From contig NZ_RHOJ01000027.1 in the NCBI RefSeq assembly GCF_003946485.1, positions 1 through 35,786 of the forward strand: a stretch of DNA of 35,786 bases. Reading direction: 5' to 3'. Numbering within the stretch: position 1 is the stretch's first letter; every line of letters begins with the position of its first letter. The stretch is from Lacticaseibacillus jixianensis (GTDB lineage Bacteria > Bacillota > Bacilli > Lactobacillales > Lactobacillaceae). Positions 23,801 through 31,497 of the stretch are shown here, piece after piece. Position numbers and translations under genes: made by a program. A model generated the notes under the pieces. It did not search any database and was not told the origin of the DNA. It saw only the letters and a list, made by a program, of their open reading frames with translations.

Positions 23801-25486
23801 ATGCGGAAGCGGATTTGGCAATGGGCCGGGCTGCTGACGGCGCTGCTGATGCTCGCGCTGGCGTGGGCGCTGCCGACCCCGGCGCAGGCGGCGGATACCA
23901 GCTATGCTGGCAACCACCTCAGCGATTACGGGATCCCCGACGCGGTCACGGAGGTCTTGATGACCAACAGCCGCTATGCTAATGGCGAGTCGCCCGTGGG
24001 CCGGGGGCAGACCCCGGCCACCTTCACGATCGGGGATGTCGAGCAGCTGCTGACGGTCAGCCTGGCGGATGTGACCTATAAAGGAGACGGCACGATCGAT
24101 ACCTCGACGCCCGATCCCACGGTGGCGGCCTGGATCGCCAGCGCCAAGGCGGCTGGGTCCGGCGCGGCGGCCGACGTGCCGACGTACGACATTGCGCAGA
24201 ACGCATACTCGCTTAACAGCGCCGGCCAGGTGGAGACGGTCCTGGCCAACAAGGCGATGTCCGTGGATGGCCGCAACAACGAGCAGCCGGCGGTGAACTT
24301 CCTTTTTCAAATCGTTGCCAGTGCCTCTTCGGCCGCGATTGTTGACCTGGACGGGGTGACGTCGCAGGTTGGCGACACCATCACGGCCCAGGCCATCATG
24401 GCGCTGTTTCAAACCGATCGCCTGCCCAACCTGGAGACGCTCATCATCTCTAACGACAACTTAGGCGACCTGCAGTACATTATGTACACCCTGCAGGGGC
24501 ACCCGAGCCTGTTTAACGTCACTAGCGCGCAGCACGTGACGTCTTTGGATATGTCGAACAACGGCATCACCAGTTTTCCGTCCGGCGCGGCGTTTACGAT
24601 CGGCGCGCACCTGACTGACCTGAATTTCAATGGCAACCCGACCACACAGATCTCGGGCTCGTTGAACGAGACGCTCATTCAGCTGATTGTCCGCAATGGC
24701 GGGGTCGGGAAGCTGGATAGTTTGAAGCCGAACACGGATGATTACAACACCGTCCACTGGCTGGTCACGCTCATGAACGCCGCCAGTGGTACCATGCAGA
24801 TCAGTAGCGGGGCCGTCAATGTCATCATGCAGGCCGTGCCGGACCTGGTTTCCGACGATGCCGTGAATCAGTACTGGCCGCAGATGAACCAGGCGACCGC
24901 CCAGGCGATCATCAATGCCGTCAATCAGGCGAAGGATCCGACCACCGGCAAAACGACGGCGATCAAACATGAAAACGTGACGCTGGATATTTTGGATTTA
25001 GTCGCAAGCGGCGAAGCTTCAACCAGTATCAATTCGCTGACCGTCAGCCCGACGCTGACGATCCAGCCCATAACCCTGGCGTCGCCCAGTGGCACTTATC
25101 CTTCAACGACCGCCTTCACCGTGCAGGCGGACCTGGATGCCAACGCCACGATCTCTGTCTACATGCGCGAGTGGGTCGACACCGATCAGACCATCACGCC
25201 CACGCCGTATTTCATGGGCGGGCTGACCTTTCCGGCGGTAACGATTCGCAACCGCGCGACGAGCGCCTTGACGAACGCGCTCACCCTGGCACAGAACGCC
25301 CAGATTTTCTATCAAAATGGGAGCCAGGCGCAGAAGGGCCTGACGGCGGACTTTAAACCGGGGGCCATCTCGCTTGCGCTCAGCCCAGACGAGCTGACCC
25401 ACGTGCGGCCCGGGACGTACCAGGCCAGCATTACGTGGACGGTGCAGGACGCGCAGACCACCAACAGCGACACCACGCGGAAGTAG
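23801..25486 (+). CDS. Secreted LRR protein with divergent WxL-like C-terminus, paralogue 1
   Basis: A 561-residue exported protein with a signal peptide (cleavage near AQA-AD). A conserved N-terminal helical segment (YAGNHLSDYGIPDAVTEV) leads into leucine-rich repeats (about 205-280: LPNLETLIISNDNLGDL, LDMSNNGITSFP, LTDLNFNGNP). A helical spacer follows, then a C-terminal beta domain ending SITWTV, like a distal WxL motif. The proximal W-x-L is missing; the matching strand reads ATISVYMREW. LRRs suggest protein-protein or host contact, and the C-terminus suggests wall binding like WxL. Two paralogues follow at 27534 and 29392. The ATG at 23801 lies behind a G6 ribosome binding site; the longer start at 23690 has no site and would put an unlikely leader before the signal peptide. 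Confidence 0.8.
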   Translation: MRKRIWQWAGLLTALLMLALAWALPTPAQAADTSYAGNHLSDYGIPDAVTEVLMTNSRYANGESPVGRGQTPATFTIGDVEQLLTVSLADVTYKGDGTIDTSTPDPTVAAWIASAKAAGSGAAADVPTYDIAQNAYSLNSAGQVETVLANKAMSVDGRNNEQPAVNFLFQIVASASSAAIVDLDGVTSQVGDTITAQAIMALFQTDRLPNLETLIISNDNLGDLQYIMYTLQGHPSLFNVTSAQHVTSLDMSNNGITSFPSGAAFTIGAHLTDLNFNGNPTTQISGSLNETLIQLIVRNGGVGKLDSLKPNTDDYNTVHWLVTLMNAASGTMQISSGAVNVIMQAVPDLVSDDAVNQYWPQMNQATAQAIINAVNQAKDPTTGKTTAIKHENVTLDILDLVASGEASTSINSLTVSPTLTIQPITLASPSGTYPSTTAFTVQADLDANATISVYMREWVDTDQTITPTPYFMGGLTFPAVTIRNRATSALTNALTLAQNAQIFYQNGSQAQKGLTADFKPGAISLALSPDELTHVRPGTYQASITWTVQDAQTTNSDTTRK

Positions 25487-25544
25487 GGCTTGGGCTTCGG
25501 CAGTACGGCGGCGTTCGCGCGACCGGCCCACCAGGGTGCGCCGG

Positions 25545-25560
25545 TGTTCCACGTGAAACG
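25545..25560. promoter_or_regulatory. parS: parS-like site (ParB binding)
   Basis: TGTTCCACGTGAAACG matches the Bacillus-type parS consensus TGTTNCACGTGAAACA at 15 of 16 positions; only the last base differs. It is intergenic, after the first LRR gene. In Firmicutes such sites load ParB and SMC and cluster around the replication origin. Confidence 0.65.
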
Positions 25561-25689
25561 CCGCGCCAGCGCCATGTTTGCGCTTTCGTGAAAACCGATA
25601 TACAAGAGCGCAAAAAATATGCAAATCATATCCGAAAATCACCGCGCTGACAGGCCAATTTTGTCATGTTAAGGCGGGCCGTCTTGACA

Positions 25690-25719
25690 GCCGCGCCCCT
25701 TAGTCGGGGCGCGGCTTTT
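25690..25719 (+). terminator. Terminator of the first LRR gene
   Basis: CCGCGCCCC-ttagtc-GGGGCGCGG followed by CTTTTC: a 9-bp GC-rich stem. It separates the first LRR gene from the rest of cluster C. Confidence 0.85.
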
Positions 25720-25745
25720 CACGCTGTTATCCTAAAATATTCAGG

Positions 25746-25774
25746 TTACAAAATGAAAGTAAATGTGGTATGCT
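25746..25774 (+). promoter_or_regulatory. Predicted promoter of WxL cluster C
   Basis: TTACAA, a 17-base spacer ending TGG, then TATGCT with extended -10. The transcript would start about 60 bases before the WxL start codon. Confidence 0.5.
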
Positions 25775-25840
25775 GTTCAGGACATGAAGAATTCGTCCAT
25801 ACCAATATAGATGGAAATAATCAAAAGGAGCACCTTATTC

Positions 25841-26395
25841 ATGAAAAAATTTATGACTAGTCTTGTTCTTACCGCTGCTGTGGCCGGCCTGTTCGGCGCA
25901 AGCAACGTTGTTCGTGCGGATGATACAAATAGTTTAACCGGTTCGACCAACGCCTCTGTCACCTTTGAGGGTGGCAACCTGAGCTTGTCCAACACAACCG
26001 GATCCGTTGCCTTTAAAGGCAGTAAGGTGCTAGATGTATACACTAGCGGGTACGCTGATTCGCAGCCGGTGACGGCCACGGTTGACGACTTTCTGAGTGG
26101 CGCTAAGGGTTGGACCCTTAACGTTAAGCAGACCGGATGGACAACCACCGACGCTAACGCCGACGCGGCACCGCTTAACTCCGACTCGACCGCATTGACA
26201 CTCGGTGACACGGCGATTCAAGCCACAGGAGACACACTAGCCGGGAAAGGTGACTACGGCCACACTCCTGACGCATTTGATGGTAATAATCAGTTGAGCT
26301 TGAAGATCAAAAGCGGGGTGACTGTCAAGCCAGGCGCTTACTCCAACACCCTGACATGGACCTTGACAGATCCAATTTCAGCCACCGGAAACTAA
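25841..26395 (+). CDS. Small secreted WxL-domain protein, cluster C
   Basis: A 184-residue exported protein with a signal peptide ending near VRA-DD and a single WxL domain with canonical motifs KGWTLNVKQTGW (Trp91) and NTLTWTL (Trp173). It ends 11 residues after the last Trp. It should bind the cell wall and associate with the DUF916/DUF3324 protein encoded 12 bases downstream. The ATG at 25841 follows AAAAGGAG by ten bases; the ATG at 25811 has no site. Unlike clusters A and B, there is no terminator between this gene and its partner. Confidence 0.88.
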   Translation: MKKFMTSLVLTAAVAGLFGASNVVRADDTNSLTGSTNASVTFEGGNLSLSNTTGSVAFKGSKVLDVYTSGYADSQPVTATVDDFLSGAKGWTLNVKQTGWTTTDANADAAPLNSDSTALTLGDTAIQATGDTLAGKGDYGHTPDAFDGNNQLSLKIKSGVTVKPGAYSNTLTWTLTDPISATGN

Positions 26396-26407
26396 GGTTA
26401 ACTATTA

Positions 26408-27460
26408 ATGAAAAGATCTCGATTATTCATACTATCGGCCCTCGCTGCTAGTCTGCTGATGGCACTGGTGATCCCAATGAAAGTGCAGGCTGATGGCCTG
26501 CCTTTTTCGGTTTCACCGGTTCAGTCGAAGCTGCAGCGCGATCCTAAAGAGTCGTACTACGATGTGGTCGTCGGCGCGGGCAAGAGCACGCCGCTGCAGA
26601 CCAAGCTGGTCAATAGCACGAACAAGCCGGTCAAGGTCAACGTCACGGTCACGGCGGCGCAGACGAACGACAACGGCGCGGTGGACTACAGCCTGAGCCA
26701 AAAGCGGGACGCGACGCTGCGCCATGACCTGGCGGACGCCCTGCAGGGGCCGAAAACCGTGACGCTGCCGGCCAAGGCGACTGTGACGTACACGGCGACG
26801 CTGCACATGCCGGCCGTCGACGGCCTGATGGTGGGCGCATTGACCTTCAGCCCGGCCGACCAAGGCGGGACCAAGACCAAACAGGGCCAGCTCTCGATCG
26901 TCAACAAGTTCCAGTACCAGATCGCGGTCATCACGCGCAACACGAACCGGACCTGGCAGCCCAAGCTGCGGCTGCAGCAGGCGCAGATCCGCCAAGACCA
27001 GTACCGCAACACCATCGCCGTCCCGGTGCACAACCCGTCCGGCACCTTTTTAAATCAGCTGCGCATTGAAGCCAGCGCGACCAATCAGGCCTCGGGCAAG
27101 CACTACCAGCGCACGCAAAAGGACATGCAGATGGCGCCAAACTCCCACTTCTACTACCGCCTGGCGCTGCCGCAAAACGCGCAGGCCGGTAAGTACGAGG
27201 TGACGACCAAGGCGTACTACGTCAAGGACCCCAGCGGCAAGTACGTCGCGGCCGACGGGACGCACTACCAGTACGCCCGCACGCAGAAAAGCGCGGCGAC
27301 GTTGACGGCCGCTAAAGCCCGCCAGCTCAACCGCAAGATCCAGCAGGCGAAGGGCGGCACCCCGTGGTTCGTCTACGCCATCTTCGGCGTGATCGGCGTG
27401 CTGGTGCTGATCATCATCGCGCTGGTCGTCGTGCTCGTGAAAAAGCGTCATAAACAATAA
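26408..27460 (+). CDS. WxL-interacting membrane protein (DUF916/DUF3324), cluster C
   Basis: A 350-residue protein with a signal peptide ending near VQA-DG. A DUF916 domain follows (PFSVSPVQSKLQRDPKESYY, LQTKLVNSTNKPVKVNVTV), then a DUF3324 domain with MAPNSHFYYRLAL, a C-terminal membrane helix (about 320-342) and KKRHKQ. It is the membrane tether for the WxL protein before it and possibly for the LRR proteins after it. The ribosome binding site (AAGG) overlaps the stop codon of the WxL gene, indicating tight coupling. It is much more GC-rich than the WxL gene. Confidence 0.9.
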   Translation: MKRSRLFILSALAASLLMALVIPMKVQADGLPFSVSPVQSKLQRDPKESYYDVVVGAGKSTPLQTKLVNSTNKPVKVNVTVTAAQTNDNGAVDYSLSQKRDATLRHDLADALQGPKTVTLPAKATVTYTATLHMPAVDGLMVGALTFSPADQGGTKTKQGQLSIVNKFQYQIAVITRNTNRTWQPKLRLQQAQIRQDQYRNTIAVPVHNPSGTFLNQLRIEASATNQASGKHYQRTQKDMQMAPNSHFYYRLALPQNAQAGKYEVTTKAYYVKDPSGKYVAADGTHYQYARTQKSAATLTAAKARQLNRKIQQAKGGTPWFVYAIFGVIGVLVLIIIALVVVLVKKRHKQ

Positions 27461-27473
27461 GTTCGATTCGGTA

Positions 27474-27514
27474 CCCGATCACTGAGCACATTGCTTGGTC
27501 ATCGGGTTTTCTTT
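27474..27514 (+). terminator. Attenuator before the second LRR gene (repeat copy 1)
   Basis: CCCGATcAC and GTcATCGGG close a stem that runs into TTTTCTTTT, followed at once by the ribosome binding site AAAGGAGGGG. Its sequence is closely repeated at 29334-29374, including the loop word CTGAGC and the arm TGGTCATCGG. Confidence 0.75.
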
Positions 27515-27533
27515 TCGGAAAGGAGGGGAGCTC

Positions 27534-29213
27534 ATGCGTCAATGGCACAAGCTGATACTACTAGTCGCCGCGCTGCTCGTGGTCGTCTTGGGGGCCGGGT
27601 CGACCCCGACGCGCGCGGCAGACGCGAGCTACGCGGGCAATACGCTGCTTGACTATGGGATCCCCGCGGACGTCATTGAGGTGATCCTGAACAATAGCAC
27701 GGCAAGCGACGGGAAGACGCCGGCGGCTCACGGCGAGACCGCAAGTACTTTTACGATCGCAGACGTTGAGCAGCTCGCCACCGTGAGCCTGGCGGACGTG
27801 ACCTTTAAGGCGGACGGGACCATCGCTTCTTCTCAAGCCGATGATGTCGTCGCCAGCTGGATCGCGCGTGCCAAGCCCTGGGTGGATAACGGCGACCCGC
27901 TGAAGCAGACCTATTACGATATTACTGGGGCGGCTTACGGCCAAAACGTTGACACCGTCGTCACGGGTCCGGCCGGGACGCTAGCCAAAAAGACGATCAC
28001 CGGCTACAACACCCAGGTGCCGGAAAAGGTGGCCGTTAATTTTCTGTTTCAGATCGTTGCGAGTGCCAAAGCCGCCACCCGTGTTGACTTGACCGGCGTT
28101 GCGTCGAAAATTACGGATAGCATGACCGCGCAGGCGCTCATCGCGCTCTTTCAGACGAACCGCCTGCCAAACCTTCATCAGCTCGTGTTGGCGAATAACA
28201 ACCTTGGCGATTTGAAGCACATTATTTTCGATATCGGCGGCACAACGGTATTCGCGGTCACGCCTGAACAGAACATCACGGGTCTCGACCTATCTAACAA
28301 CAACATCCCGACCATCCCTTGGGGCGGGCAATTCCCAATCGAGGCTAAGCTCACCGACTTGAATTTATCGGGCAACACCATCAATGTGATCACCCAGCCA
28401 CTGAAGGACCTGCTGAAAACTGTGATCGAGCAAAATGGCGGTCATGGGGACGTTGATGGGTTAACGACCGCCGACCAAGATTCTATCACTTGGCTGCTCA
28501 CGCTGGTCAACGTCACCAACGGGAGTATTGGGCTGAACGACAGCTTGGTGAACCTCATCATGCAAGAATTCCCGGCCCAAATCAGCAGCGCCGCTGTTGA
28601 GCGCTATTACGGCCAGATGAACAAGGGCACGGCCGAGAAAATCTTAGAGACGATCAAGACCGGCACCAGCGTGATCCCTAACGGCGATCCCGCGGCAAAT
28701 TATTTGGATATCGCCATTAATGGCCCTGAGGCCGCGTTTGGGCCGCAGTCGCTGCAGCTGAGCGGAGGGTTGAACTTTACCATTCAGATGGCCTCGCTGC
28801 CAAAGCCGGCTTCTGATCCCCAGGCGGCTGCGCCAGCTTCGGTGGCCTATCCGGCTTCTGATCCCTTCATGATCAAAGTCGCGCTTTGGCCGGGCAGTCG
28901 CCTGTCCGCGCAAATGGACGCCTGGCAGGGCCCCACCGCCTTCAATGCCAGTTTGGTGTTTACCGGCTCCGCGACCAGTCGAACCGACGATGACCCGGCC
29001 CTCACTTTAACGCCCGGTCAGGGGGGGCAGGAATTCTACACGAACAATTCGCCAGGCCGGCAAAACGAGGATTTCAGGTACGGGCAACCGGACGGCAATC
29101 CCGTTGACCTAACGATTGACCCCGCCTCGGTCCCGCTGATCAAAGCAGGGGCCAGTTACTCAACCACCATCCACTGGACCATCAGCACGTCAATTGACAG
29201 CACGTCAAAATAG
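27534..29213 (+). CDS. Secreted LRR protein with divergent WxL-like C-terminus, paralogue 2
   Basis: A 559-residue exported paralogue of the protein at 23801. It has a signal peptide ending near TRA-AD, a YAGNTLLDYGIPADVIEV segment, LRRs (LPNLHQLVLANNNLGDL from about 209, LDLSNNNIPTIP, LTDLNLSGN), a helical spacer, and a C-terminal beta domain ending TTIHWTI. The strand that would carry the proximal WxL motif reads SRLSAQMDAW, with Trp at its end rather than its start. It is in an operon with the WxL pair, behind an attenuator. The ATG at 27534 is set by the strong AAAGGAGGGG; the start at 27495 lies inside the attenuator. Confidence 0.82.
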   Translation: MRQWHKLILLVAALLVVVLGAGSTPTRAADASYAGNTLLDYGIPADVIEVILNNSTASDGKTPAAHGETASTFTIADVEQLATVSLADVTFKADGTIASSQADDVVASWIARAKPWVDNGDPLKQTYYDITGAAYGQNVDTVVTGPAGTLAKKTITGYNTQVPEKVAVNFLFQIVASAKAATRVDLTGVASKITDSMTAQALIALFQTNRLPNLHQLVLANNNLGDLKHIIFDIGGTTVFAVTPEQNITGLDLSNNNIPTIPWGGQFPIEAKLTDLNLSGNTINVITQPLKDLLKTVIEQNGGHGDVDGLTTADQDSITWLLTLVNVTNGSIGLNDSLVNLIMQEFPAQISSAAVERYYGQMNKGTAEKILETIKTGTSVIPNGDPAANYLDIAINGPEAAFGPQSLQLSGGLNFTIQMASLPKPASDPQAAAPASVAYPASDPFMIKVALWPGSRLSAQMDAWQGPTAFNASLVFTGSATSRTDDDPALTLTPGQGGQEFYTNNSPGRQNEDFRYGQPDGNPVDLTIDPASVPLIKAGASYSTTIHWTISTSIDSTSK

Positions 29214-29333
29214 GCGGCTGGCTTGAAGGCGTGGTTGCCAGTGCGTGGCGGCGTCCGCTCTGCCGCACGCAGCTGGTGCGGATGATTTTTACTCGTGAAA
29301 AACCGCCCCAAGCAGTAGAATAATAACAAAATA

Positions 29334-29374
29334 CCCGATAACTGAGCGCAATGGCCTGGTCATCGGCTTTTTTA
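29334..29374 (+). terminator. Attenuator before the third LRR gene (repeat copy 2)
   Basis: CCGATaAC and GTcATCGG close the stem, followed by CTTTTTT and then the ribosome binding site GAAGGGAGGG. It shares loop and arm sequence with 27474-27514, so it was duplicated along with the LRR gene. Confidence 0.72.
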
Positions 29375-29391
29375 GAAGGGAGGGTGTGCGG

Positions 29392-31002
29392 ATGCGCGAC
29401 TGGAAAAGGCGACTGATTCTCATTGCGGCCGTGGGCTTGCTGCTGCTGGTTAGGCCAGCGGTGCCGGTGCAGGCGGCGGCCGTCCCGGCGGATAATTCGG
29501 CGGCGTATGCGGCAAGCCGCCTGATCGACTACGGGATCCCCAAGGCGGTGGTGCAGGTCATCATCGACAACAGCCGCTACCCCGATGGCCGCACGGCGAA
29601 GGAGGCCGGCGCCACGCCTGACGATTTCACCGTTGGCAACGTGGCGGCGCTGGAAACCGTCAGCCTGGCGACCGTGGTCCGCAGCGGGGAAGGGGCGTCC
29701 ACGTCCACGCCGAATAAGACCGTGGGCGACTGGATCGCCGGCGCCAAGCACCTGACCTCGCTGGCCGAGCAAGATAATTATTCTTATTATCTGACGAACT
29801 ACGGGCTCAACGCGGCGGGGACGGTCGACGCGGCCACGGGCCCGCTGGTCACCAAGAAGTTTGCCGATTACGCGTCCGCCTCGCCCGCGGTGAACCTGCT
29901 GTTTCAGATCATCGCCAGCGCGAAGGCGGCCACCCGGGTGAACCTGAACGGCGTGACGGCCGAGATCACCGACAGCGGCACCGCGCAGATGATCCTGGCG
30001 CTGTTTCAGACCAACCGGCTGCCGAAGCTGCGGAGCCTCGTGCTCGCCAACAACCACCTCGGCAACCTTGACCAGTCCTGGCAGCTGCAGCAGACGCTGT
30101 TTAACACGAGTGCTGATCAGCGGGTGACCGAGCTGGATCTGTCAAATAACCAAATCACGTCCTTCCCGTGGGGCAAGGCGCCGGCCATTGCCGAACACCT
30201 GACTAACCTGAACCTGGCCGGCAATGAACTGTCCAAAATGACGGACATGCTGAACGGCTGGCTACAGTCAGTGGTCGATAATAACGGGGTCGGCGACGTC
30301 AAGGACGCCCATTGGGACGTGGCCGATTGGAACACCTGGAACGACCTCTTGCCGCTTCTGAATGTGAACACCACGGGGGGCCTGCTGCTGAACGACGTGT
30401 CGGTTAACCAGCTGTTTCAAAAGCTCGCTGATCAGCTGTCGCCTTCCGCCGTCGACCGCTACAAGCCGCAGCTGACCGTTGAGACGGCAAACGCGCTGCT
30501 TCAGCAGAACCATCAACTGACGGATCAGCAGCGCGACGAACTGACCACGTTCATCAAGGACGACGGCGTCTGGCCAACGACCCAGGCCGATAAGCTGACG
30601 GTCGGGGGGATGCTGAATTTTGGCCTCATTTCCCTGGACGCGCTGGCCGGCGATCACCTGGCACAAGGGCTGATCTCCATCTCGGCGGTGCTGAACCCGG
30701 GCAAGGGCATCTACGTGGCGATGAGCCCCTGGACAATCAATAACGACCCGGCCACGGCCTTCCAGACCGTCCTCCACATCAACAGCAACTCGCTGCGCCC
30801 CTCGTCGACCAATATTCCCTCGACGAACACCCCGCTGTTGTTCTACAGAAATGAGACGAACGTGGTCCAAAGCAACCTCTCTGCCGCGCTGCTGAATGTG
30901 ACCATGAGCATTGAGCCGCCAGCGGCGCCCATTCAGGCGGCGGCGTACCAGTCAACCATCACCTGGACGATCAGTGATCCGGTTTCGACACGGATGAAGT
31001 AA
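29392..31002 (+). CDS. Secreted LRR protein with divergent WxL-like C-terminus, paralogue 3
   Basis: A 536-residue exported paralogue. It has a signal peptide (RRLILIAAVG, cleavage near VQA-AA), the N-terminal segment AASRLIDYGIPKAVVQV, LRRs (from about 209: LPKLRSLVLANNHLGNL, LDLSNNQITSFP, LTNLNLAGNEL), and a C-terminal domain ending STITWTI. The proximal WxL position reads GIYVAMSPW. It is somewhat shorter and the most GC-rich of the three. ATG at 29392 is chosen for its seven-base distance from GGGAGGG; a GTG at 29386 is possible. It is the last gene before the terminator at 31031. Confidence 0.82.
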   Translation: MRDWKRRLILIAAVGLLLLVRPAVPVQAAAVPADNSAAYAASRLIDYGIPKAVVQVIIDNSRYPDGRTAKEAGATPDDFTVGNVAALETVSLATVVRSGEGASTSTPNKTVGDWIAGAKHLTSLAEQDNYSYYLTNYGLNAAGTVDAATGPLVTKKFADYASASPAVNLLFQIIASAKAATRVNLNGVTAEITDSGTAQMILALFQTNRLPKLRSLVLANNHLGNLDQSWQLQQTLFNTSADQRVTELDLSNNQITSFPWGKAPAIAEHLTNLNLAGNELSKMTDMLNGWLQSVVDNNGVGDVKDAHWDVADWNTWNDLLPLLNVNTTGGLLLNDVSVNQLFQKLADQLSPSAVDRYKPQLTVETANALLQQNHQLTDQQRDELTTFIKDDGVWPTTQADKLTVGGMLNFGLISLDALAGDHLAQGLISISAVLNPGKGIYVAMSPWTINNDPATAFQTVLHINSNSLRPSSTNIPSTNTPLLFYRNETNVVQSNLSAALLNVTMSIEPPAAPIQAAAYQSTITWTISDPVSTRMK

Positions 31003-31030
31003 GGGTGACAACAGTTGATCAGATTGACCA

Positions 31031-31056
31031 GGTCGGTCCCGCGGGGCCGGCCTTTT
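31031..31056 (+). terminator. Terminator of WxL cluster C
   Basis: GGTCGGTCCC-gcg-GGGCCGGCC followed by TTTTT. Confidence 0.8.
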
Positions 31057-31368
31057 TGCTGCCCCGCGTATGAGTGCAGAAATATCACCCAAAAAATTTT
31101 CCGGTATTGGTCTAAACCAAAATCAATATGGGAACGAATTGACGGGTTAGGGACCACTTATGCAGGGACCAGTGCCGCAATGGGCGGACGATTGGTGCAA
31201 GTCAAAATGAAAACGCTATAACAACGGGATGGCGAAGATTTTCCTGCCCCGCCTCGGCATAACTTTACTAATTATCGCTTATAAATGCCCATTTAACGGC
31301 AATAGTTGTCCCCGGACCAGGGCCCAGCCGCGCGGAAGTGGTCTACCTTCCCGGCGGCAGTGGTCCTA
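31057..31368. other. Gene-free region upstream of pilus cluster 3
   Basis: No supported gene. It holds an inverted repeat at 31107-31120 and a CcpA-box-like ATGAAAACGCTATAA (31207-31221, one mismatch to the loose consensus). It is more AT-rich than the flanking genes up to about 31290, then GC-rich up to the promoter. Confidence 0.55.
31107..31120. promoter_or_regulatory. Distal operator-like inverted repeat
   Basis: TTGGT-ctaa-ACCAA, with the same arms and spacing as 31413-31426. The form resembles sites of GntR/HutC-type regulators (TGGTnTAnACCA). Confidence 0.5.
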
Positions 31369-31397
31369 TTGACAGGCGCTGGCGGCGCGCTTAAGAT
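31369..31397 (+). promoter_or_regulatory. Promoter of pilus cluster 3
   Basis: A perfect TTGACA (31369-31374), a 17-base spacer and TAAGAT (31392-31397): the best sigma-A promoter in the window. The transcript would start near 31404, giving a leader of about 94 bases. Confidence 0.75.
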
Positions 31398-31412
31398 GGC
31401 TGGGATGTAAAA

Positions 31413-31426
31413 TTGGTATTAACCAA
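31413..31426. promoter_or_regulatory. Proximal operator-like inverted repeat
   Basis: TTGGT-atta-ACCAA, extendable to ATTGGT/ACCAAT, begins about 9 bases after the predicted transcription start. That is a classic position for a repressor to block elongation or initiation. Confidence 0.55.
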
Positions 31427-31497
31427 TGTAACGGTCATGCATACTAATGTAAAAAATGGGGAACCATTCGGGGAACAAATTAATTAGGAGAATGTTT

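Noticed and set aside
25578-25620. Terminator from the inverted repeat TTTGCGCT/AGCGCAAA
   Set aside because: The stem is followed by A residues on the plus strand, and the T-run precedes it on the minus strand; a proper terminator lies at 25690.
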